Source: Candidatus Nomurabacteria bacterium (GTDB lineage: Bacteria; Patescibacteriota; Minisyncoccia; Phycocordibacterales; UBA9973). From it: a DNA stretch of 41,372 nucleotides. Shown piece after piece: positions 35,929 through 41,372 of this stretch (position 1 is its first letter; every line of letters begins with the position of its first letter). The translations under genes and the position numbers were made by a program. The stretch covers positions 1-41,372 of the forward strand of contig CALRHR010000007.1 in NCBI GenBank assembly GCA_943359485.1, in the 5' to 3' direction. The notes under the pieces are model-generated. The model did not search any database and was not told the DNA's origin. It saw only the letters and a program-made list of their open reading frames with translations.

Positions 35929-38697
35929 CTATTCCATTGATTGATACCTCCCCATAATTTCAGACTCGACTTCGGCGCGGTCGCGACCGTATTTAACATA
36001 AGAAAGTTCTTTCAAACTGTCGACAATCTCTGGATTGCCACGCTCGGGTGGGAGAGTTATTAGATTAAAAGGCTTAGTTGGTTGTCCTTTGACCAGCATA
36101 CTCATATAAGCATTGTAATTGTCGAGCTTCGTAATATCCGAAGCGGTAAATTGAGGTTTGAATTTCGACTCCAAAAATGTCGCATCTTCTGTGCCAACAC
36201 GAAAGACTGCCATAGAGCCGACATTGCCAAAGACAGCATTTTTAATATTCTCTTCGAGCTGGGTGATGTATTGATGCGCAATATTGAGCGAAAGCCGATA
36301 TTTGCGAGCTTCCGATAAAATAGAAGCAATGGAGTCTGTGGTCACATTTTGAAATTCATCAATATAAAGATAAAAATCATTCATTGGCTTTCCAAACATA
36401 TCTACCCGTGAGAGCGCCGCCATCTGGATCTTGCCAACAAGCACCAAACCAATTAAATTCGCATTTATATCGCCAAGTCGGCCTTTTGATAAATTTACCA
36501 AAAGAATTTTCTTTTCATCCATTATTTTTCTAAAATTAAAAACAGAATTTTGCTGAAGTACCACCGGACGCATGATGTCGTTACTGATAAAGTTATCGAA
36601 CTTTGAAGAAATATACGGCACAAAGTTAGCCAAGCTTTGATCCCCTGTCGTCTGTTCGGCAGAAACCCAAAATTGCTTAATGATAGGATTCTTACATTTA
36701 GCGAGCTTCATATCACGAAATTCTTTGTCACCCAAGACACGCGTAATCTCAAGCAAAGTCGAGCCAGACTCTGGATCCTCCATCACCAAGAACGCACTGT
36801 TTCTGAAATACTGCTCAAACATCGCCCCACCACCCACTTTCATGTCGAAAAGTTTATTGAAAATTCCCATCATTTCATTCACCACGAAAGTTTTCTGCTC
36901 CGGATACTTCGGATCATATTCGAGCATATTGAGCCCCATCGGTCGCGCCGTATAAGCTGGATCAAAATAGATCACATCATCAATCCGTTCTTTTGGAATA
37001 CGAGAGAGGATAGTCTGAATATCTGTACCGTGCGGATCAATATAGCAACATCCATCACCATTTCGAATGTCTTGTGTAACCATGTTTAGCATTATGTTAG
37101 TTTTTCCTGTACCCGTTTGACCAATGACATAAAAGTGGCGCATTCGATCTTCGCGAGCGAGGTGAATCTCTGTATCTTTACCTCGATAGCTATTTACTCC
37201 TAAAATTATTCCATCTTGACCCATTTCAAGTGGCGCCGGCGCAATACCCGCTTTCGCTTCTTTGAGCTGTGGCTGAGAGCCAATACCAATTGGAAAATGA
37301 AACACTGAAGCTAGTTCTTTTAAATTTAGTGGTAAAATCTTGTCATTGGAAAAAGAGCGAAAGGAGAAGTCGTGGAAGAGTTTGCTTAGATCCTTGCCTT
37401 TTAATTTTTCAAAAATAAAAGAGTTACTGGCTGCTTCGGAAAATTGATTAAAGGAAGACTCTATTTCGGCTAGTATTGCTTCCGCACGATCGCTCGTACC
37501 CGCCGAAGCAATCACACGAATATTGGCTTTCATGATCGTGCTTTTCATTTTATTCCCTATTTTCTCCGCTGCACCTTCGTCCACCGCACGCCTGCCTTTC
37601 ATATATTTTTCTTTCTTATTTTCCTCCGATTTTTCCTTATGACCAAAAAATAAATCTTTCCCAACTTTTTTAAAAGCGCTTGTAAATTTATAGAAATTGT
37701 CGGCCGCGTGTTTGACAGATATGCCATCTTTGACATCATCCAGAATGTGATGAAATTCGTTTATAAATTTATCCCCTGCTGGGGCGATGACCAACTGAAT
37801 AGCTGCGCCTTCACCTTTGGTCTCTAGTTTAGAGAAAACATTGAGTATGGTATTCATAGGATCATGCTCGATATTGTCATAAGTTTTAATCGGCATAACG
37901 CTTCTCTGTGTAAAACTCGCATAAGCTCCAACCGAACCACCTTGTTCATTAAAGATATTATAGTCATCAGCAACCTCGCGGACTTTGGCATCATGATAAA
38001 AGGCTAAAACCTGTTTTTCAAAAAGTGGTATGTATTTGTTCGGCACTCCGGCATAAACCACCACTTCGTCGCTTCCGTTACTCAAAGCGACCTCTAGTGT
38101 GAAATAATTTTCTTTTTCATTTGTCCTATCCGAAGAAATCGACTGCATGCCGGCATAAAACTGCTCCATAGCGCCGATAAATTCCTTAAAACCCTTAGAT
38201 TTATCAGCTTCGTCTGTTGATGGTGGTAATGTTATTTCAAATAGTGTTATGTTAAGAGACTTGTACATTGGTGTGCCTTCTTTAAAATCGAGCACTGCTT
38301 GACCCGTCTTTAAATATTGAATTAAAATTCGATGAAAATCATCTTCGATATGCGGACTACCCATGGCCTCTACGACAGATAGTGCATTTCGAACGCCCTT
38401 GGTTATGACAACACCTAAAAGTTCTTCCATCACAGCATCGTGCGGCTCGGGCTTGAGCGAGAGCACTATACCCTCGGCATCATTTTTATTTAAAATATTG
38501 CTCTCGTGTAACACCTCTTTCGCCGGCACATCTTTATAAGCATTGATGACATCATGGGCCGAATTTTCTTTAGAATTTTCGATCTGTCCCATTTGCACAA
38601 GTTCTTCTTCACGGCGCGCCACATGCGCCCGCAAATAGTCAAGCTCCTCTTCTGGAGTTTTGAATTTCCGTATTTCCTTAAACGAAGGCACTTGCAT
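35929..38697 (-). CDS. VirB4/TraG-like conjugation-type ATPase
   Basis: A 922-aa protein from ATG 38697; the TTG one codon upstream is not needed. The N-terminal half (about 1-480) is a helical/beta domain of unknown role; the C-terminal half is a HerA/VirB4-like motor: Walker A VIGQTGTGKTNIMLNM, CCYIDPHGTDIQTIL, NLSKGRLGDINANLIG, Walker B DFYLYIDEFQNVT, and the LSEARKYRLSLNIAHQYITQL sensor. It may pump DNA or protein at the membrane, although no other type IV secretion gene is present here. Leaderless promoter TGATATACT, 6 nt before ATG. Confidence 0.85.
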   Translation of the reverse strand: MQVPSFKEIRKFKTPEEELDYLRAHVARREEELVQMGQIENSKENSAHDVINAYKDVPAKEVLHESNILNKNDAEGIVLSLKPEPHDAVMEELLGVVITKGVRNALSVVEAMGSPHIEDDFHRILIQYLKTGQAVLDFKEGTPMYKSLNITLFEITLPPSTDEADKSKGFKEFIGAMEQFYAGMQSISSDRTNEKENYFTLEVALSNGSDEVVVYAGVPNKYIPLFEKQVLAFYHDAKVREVADDYNIFNEQGGSVGAYASFTQRSVMPIKTYDNIEHDPMNTILNVFSKLETKGEGAAIQLVIAPAGDKFINEFHHILDDVKDGISVKHAADNFYKFTSAFKKVGKDLFFGHKEKSEENKKEKYMKGRRAVDEGAAEKIGNKMKSTIMKANIRVIASAGTSDRAEAILAEIESSFNQFSEAASNSFIFEKLKGKDLSKLFHDFSFRSFSNDKILPLNLKELASVFHFPIGIGSQPQLKEAKAGIAPAPLEMGQDGIILGVNSYRGKDTEIHLAREDRMRHFYVIGQTGTGKTNIMLNMVTQDIRNGDGCCYIDPHGTDIQTILSRIPKERIDDVIYFDPAYTARPMGLNMLEYDPKYPEQKTFVVNEMMGIFNKLFDMKVGGGAMFEQYFRNSAFLVMEDPESGSTLLEITRVLGDKEFRDMKLAKCKNPIIKQFWVSAEQTTGDQSLANFVPYISSKFDNFISNDIMRPVVLQQNSVFNFRKIMDEKKILLVNLSKGRLGDINANLIGLVLVGKIQMAALSRVDMFGKPMNDFYLYIDEFQNVTTDSIASILSEARKYRLSLNIAHQYITQLEENIKNAVFGNVGSMAVFRVGTEDATFLESKFKPQFTASDITKLDNYNAYMSMLVKGQPTKPFNLITLPPERGNPEIVDSLKELSYVKYGRDRAEVESEIMGRYQSME

Positions 38698-38703
38698 CAA
38701 TTA

Positions 38704-38712
38704 AGTATATCA
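38704..38712 (-). promoter_or_regulatory. Extended -10 promoter (leaderless) of the VirB4-like gene
   Basis: TGATATACT on the minus strand with exactly 6 nt (TAATTG) before the ATG at 38697. This spacing supports ATG over the TTG just upstream as start. Confidence 0.65.
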
Positions 38713-38718
38713 AAAAAT

Positions 38719-39507
38719 TCAAATTTTAGTCAGTATCTCTGCCTCACCTCCCGTAATCAAAATTGTATGCTCAAAATGCGCGCTTCTTTTACTATCAGCT
38801 GTACGAAAAGTGTACCCGTCTTTATCTAAGGTCACATGCTTTGTGCCATTGTTTATCATAGGTTCGAGCGCCACCACCATGCCGGGAGTTAATTTTTCCC
38901 CCTTGCCCATTTTGCCAAAATTTGGAATATAAGGGTCTTCATGTATCGCGCGACCAACGCCATGTCCAGATAAAACCTCCACAATCCCATATTGCTGACC
39001 TCCATTTTTGTCCTTCCCTGAACGAACGAAGCTCTCTATGGCATGACCAATATCACCCACTGTATTCCCCGAGCGTGCCGCGTTAACACCCACTTGCAAA
39101 GCTTGTTCGGTAATCTCCATTAGTTTTAGACTGCCTTCGCTCACCTTTCCAACTGGCACGGTTATGGCCATATCGGTAAAAAGTCCGCCATGCTTTAGAC
39201 CTAAATCCAGAGAAATGATATCGCCTTCTTTTAGGATTTTCTCATAGCTTGGTATCCCGTGCACCACTTCATCATTCACCGAAACACAAAGTGAAGCCGG
39301 AAAAGGAATTTTTGCCCCAGATGGACGATAATTTAAAAATGCTGGCTCATCACCCATCTCACGAATTAATTTCTCCGCATAAGTATCTAATTCTTTAGTC
39401 GAAATTCCAGGCACAACTTTTTCTTTAACTTTATACAAAACAGAAGCGAGTCGCCTCCCGCCTTCTCGCAGTTTTTCTATTTCTTCTTTGGTTTTGATGA
39501 TGATCAT
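38719..39507 (-). CDS. map: Methionine aminopeptidase type I
   Basis: Removes initiator Met from nascent proteins. The 262 aa show the metal ligands of the family: VHGIPS, SLDLGLKHGG, TDMAIT, SGHGVGRAIHEDPYIPN, ALEPMIN and AHFEHTIL. It is the last gene of an adk-pyrH-map unit, 2 bp after pyrH. Coupling of adk and map recalls the ribosomal spc operon order (secY-adk-map). Confidence 0.95.
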   Translation of the reverse strand: MIIIKTKEEIEKLREGGRRLASVLYKVKEKVVPGISTKELDTYAEKLIREMGDEPAFLNYRPSGAKIPFPASLCVSVNDEVVHGIPSYEKILKEGDIISLDLGLKHGGLFTDMAITVPVGKVSEGSLKLMEITEQALQVGVNAARSGNTVGDIGHAIESFVRSGKDKNGGQQYGIVEVLSGHGVGRAIHEDPYIPNFGKMGKGEKLTPGMVVALEPMINNGTKHVTLDKDGYTFRTADSKRSAHFEHTILITGGEAEILTKI

Positions 39508-39509
39508 AA

Positions 39510-40193
39510 TTAAGAAATTACAGTACCTAAAAATTTCTCACCGTTTAGATAATTTGCAAGATTGTGAAGTGGTTTGCCATTCATGACGACCACTTCCATC
39601 CCCGCCTCATCTGCCATTTTTGAGGCTATTGGATCAAAGGGAGAATCAAGCTTTGATGTCCATTCTTTGGGAATAATTTTTCTGTATTCTGTCCAGGAAA
39701 TTCTTTCAATTTTTTTAGCCTCTGGATTTTTCCTTGGATCAGAATCATAGACATAGTCAATGTTCGAAAGATTGACTAGTTTTTTTGCTCCTATTGTTTT
39801 AGCTGCTGCCACCGCATCCCAGTCGGAGCTCCAACCAGGCTTGAAGGCAGAACCGATAATAACTGATTTTTCGCTAGCAAATGGGACCGATAAGTCTGCA
39901 ATTACTACCTTGTGCGCATTCTCAGCAAAAACAACCCGCAATAGTTCTGCGTTTAATTGTATAGCTCGTATACCTATCCAATCTAGATCTTCTGTCTCGG
40001 GCTCTGCAAGCTCTCTGGCCACTTCGTTATATCTTCGATTCACCTTTCCCCCGCCGCAAATAATCACGAATTTTTTTCCTTTAGCAACATAGGAAAGAAC
40101 CAGAGCTTTAAATTCCTTTAAAAAATCTCTATCTATTTCCTCTGGTACTATCAGTGACCCCCCAAGTGAAATTATTATTGTTTCTTCTGTCAT
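39510..40193 (-). CDS. pyrH: UMP kinase, archaeal-like
   Basis: Amino-acid-kinase fold. The 227 aa include IIISLGGSLIVPEEID, VIICGGGKVNRRYNEVAREL, the DLDWIGIRAIQLNAELL helix, FKPGWSSDWDAVAAAKTIGAKK(split by the conserved Asp) and VNLSNIDYVYDSDPRKNPEAK. The pattern (short, SLGGS start, GWSSD motif) is closer to archaeal UMP kinase than to the usual bacterial PyrH of about 240 aa. It begins 1 bp after the adk stop. Confidence 0.88.
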   Translation of the reverse strand: MTEETIIISLGGSLIVPEEIDRDFLKEFKALVLSYVAKGKKFVIICGGGKVNRRYNEVARELAEPETEDLDWIGIRAIQLNAELLRVVFAENAHKVVIADLSVPFASEKSVIIGSAFKPGWSSDWDAVAAAKTIGAKKLVNLSNIDYVYDSDPRKNPEAKKIERISWTEYRKIIPKEWTSKLDSPFDPIASKMADEAGMEVVVMNGKPLHNLANYLNGEKFLGTVIS

Positions 40194-40194
40194 T

Positions 40195-40785
40195 TTAAAA
40201 ATTTAAGGCTTTGATAATATCCTGATGCACATTTTCAATTGGTTGTTCGCCGTTAATCGTATAAATCGTGTAGCCATCTTTGTCCTTAAAATAATTCATC
40301 GCCGGTACTACTTTGTTTATATATTCATCAAATCTTTTCTTGAGACCTTCGGGCGTATCGTCTTGCCTCCCACGCAACAAATTTCGTCTCATGGCTTCGT
40401 TCTCACTTAATTCGATGTATACTATTTTTATTTCCTTGCGATTATGGCTTTTTATCATATCTCTAAAATATTCTGCCTGGGGAATAGTCCTAGGATAGCC
40501 ATCAAAAACGATATCTTTTTCTGGAAGAAGCTCAGATTCTACGGCATTTGTCACAAGCTTGTTGGTCATTTCGTCAGAAATGAGTCTCCCAGAATTTAGT
40601 AAATCTTTTACCATAAGCGTATCTGGATTGCTCCCTGAAGACTCTACTATTTTGCGAAAAATCTCCCCAGTCCCTATATATACAGAAACTTTGCCAGCTT
40701 TTTGAAGAAATTCTTGCAGGAGTTTGACCTGAGTGCCCTTGCCTGAGCCAACTATACCAAAAAATACGAATGTATTAGGTTCCAT
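40195..40785 (-). CDS. adk: Adenylate kinase, short-LID form
   Basis: The 196 aa have the P-loop FFGIVGSGKGTQ (8-19), the AMP-binding TGEIFRKI..GRLISDEM, and VFDGYPRTIPQAEYF. After NLLRGRQDDTPEGLKKRFDEY the sequence goes straight to the last helices, so the LID domain is the short type without the zinc Cys. Heads the adk-pyrH-map operon; a TATCCT box lies 6 nt before ATG. Confidence 0.93.
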   Translation of the reverse strand: MEPNTFVFFGIVGSGKGTQVKLLQEFLQKAGKVSVYIGTGEIFRKIVESSGSNPDTLMVKDLLNSGRLISDEMTNKLVTNAVESELLPEKDIVFDGYPRTIPQAEYFRDMIKSHNRKEIKIVYIELSENEAMRRNLLRGRQDDTPEGLKKRFDEYINKVVPAMNYFKDKDGYTIYTINGEQPIENVHQDIIKALNF

Positions 40786-40834
40786 AGCTTAAGGATAGCG
40801 AATTTGTGATATAAAATCAAATGTGTTTTAATTA

Positions 40835-40838
40835 GAGG
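40835..40838 (+). promoter_or_regulatory. Shine-Dalgarno site of cmk
   Basis: GAGG, 6 nt before the ATG at 40845, with a TATAAA box near 40810 giving a leader of about 20 nt. It is the clearest ribosome-binding site in the window; most genes here have none. Confidence 0.65.
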
Positions 40839-40844
40839 TAAGTC

Positions 40845-41372
40845 ATGAAAAAAACAATTATAACTATCTGCGGAACACTCGGAAGCGGAAAGTCAAGTAC
40901 AGCAAAGAGAGTGGCCCAAGCTTTAAACTTTAAACATTTTTCTTCTGGAGATTTTTTTCGCCAAGTTGGGCTGGAGCTAGGATTGTCTGTGACTGAAACC
41001 AACATCCGCGCAGAAACCGACCCTACCATAGACCAAAAAACTGATCAAAAACTAAAAGATTTAAATAATGCTGAAAAAATTGTAATCGACTCACGCACCG
41101 CATACCACTTCATACCGGAATCATTTAAAGTTTACCTTGATCTGCCCGCAGAAATAGCCAAGGAAAGGATACTGAGTAATATCAAAGAAAACAAGTTACG
41201 CGCACAGAGTGAGAGCGTATCTTCGGTTGAGGAAGTTTTCCAAAAAATGAATACTCGTTTTGAAAGTGAACAAAAGAGATATTGGGATTTATATAAAATA
41301 AACAACAAGGATAGAAATAACTTTGATCTAATCGTCGACACCAACAAAAACAACCTCGAACAGGTCATCGAA
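40845..41372 (+). CDS. cmk: Cytidylate kinase, archaeal-type (partial, 3' end beyond window)
   Basis: Open from ATG 40845 to the window edge (176 codons, no stop). The P-loop TICGTLGSGKSSTAKRVAQAL and the HFSSGDFFRQVGLELGLS motif are typical of the short archaeal CMP kinase (about 180 aa), as are IDSRTAYHFIPESFKVYLDL and the LID Arg region (RFESEQKRYWDLY). Only a few residues should be missing. It diverges from adk. Confidence 0.9.
   Translation, partial: MKKTIITICGTLGSGKSSTAKRVAQALNFKHFSSGDFFRQVGLELGLSVTETNIRAETDPTIDQKTDQKLKDLNNAEKIVIDSRTAYHFIPESFKVYLDLPAEIAKERILSNIKENKLRAQSESVSSVEEVFQKMNTRFESEQKRYWDLYKINNKDRNNFDLIVDTNKNNLEQVIE

Noticed and set aside
36000-38697. FtsK or HerA as identity of the large ATPase
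   Set aside because: No FtsK gamma domain or N-terminal membrane helices, and the C-terminal order of motifs is closer to VirB4/TraG-like proteins.

Overview
The window looks like a chromosomal segment of a candidate-phyla-radiation (Patescibacteria, probably Parcubacteria-like) bacterium. The grounds are: AT-rich, tightly packed genes; a compact type IV pilus locus with no outer-membrane secretin; archaeal-type UMP and CMP kinases; a class II B12-dependent ribonucleotide reductase with cofactor salvage instead of a visible de novo nucleotide pathway; a large Cys-rich protein of a kind I associate with these genomes; and very few Shine-Dalgarno sequences. The lineage is inferred from content only; there is no rRNA to confirm it.

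Layout. 1-11.4 kb: minus-strand type IV pilus cluster in the order pilM, pilN, pilO, a Pro-rich protein in the pilP position, pilB, a CheY-like receiver, pilT, pilC, a major pilin, pilD, then a secreted collagen-like protein running off the left edge. comF diverges from pilM, and a second pilin lies beyond it. 11.4-12.2 kb: two tRNA-Ser genes (GCU and the very unusual ACU) set among arrays of small hairpins. 12.2-16.7 kb: small membrane proteins, a broken DUF2177-like remnant and recG carrying two translated palindromic insertions. 16.7-21 kb: a B12 module (ECF-type S component, nrdJ, cobO, ArsR-family regulator) with two copies of one palindromic operator. 21-25.9 kb: an ORF interrupted by TAA, tRNA-Ile(UAU), ftsH, smpB and tmRNA. 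25.9-31.3 kb: a Cys-rich protein, infC-rpmI-rplT, a SLOG-like protein, a beta-CASP nuclease and a VanZ-like protein. 31.3-36 kb: a probable 6S RNA, three CYTH proteins, an HD hydrolase interrupted by TAA, a RAYT transposase with its REP palindromes, a degenerate histidine phosphatase and ndk. 36-41.4 kb: a VirB4/TraG-like ATPase, map, pyrH, adk and a partial cmk.

How the genes work together. The pilus genes encode a full inner-membrane machine (PilM/N/O platform, PilB and PilT motors, PilC, prepilin peptidase, two pilins) with a built-in receiver protein and perhaps a collagen-like surface fibre. The nucleotide genes (nrdJ, ndk, adk, pyrH, cmk) fit a cell that scavenges nucleosides or NMPs. 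The B12 operon joins predicted uptake, adenosylation and use of the cofactor in one transcription unit under a candidate ArsR-type switch. smpB-tmRNA and FtsH form the ribosome-rescue and tagged-protein degradation pathway.

The strongest system-level signal is promoter architecture. At least ten genes have an extended -10 box (TGnTAtaaT-like) ending 6-8 nt before ATG, so the first transcribed base should be at or next to the start codon (leaderless mRNAs). Other notable signals are the shared AGTTGC-N8-GCAACT operator, a repeat placed directly against start codons in two operons, palindromes translated inside recG, and two genes each split by one in-frame TAA.
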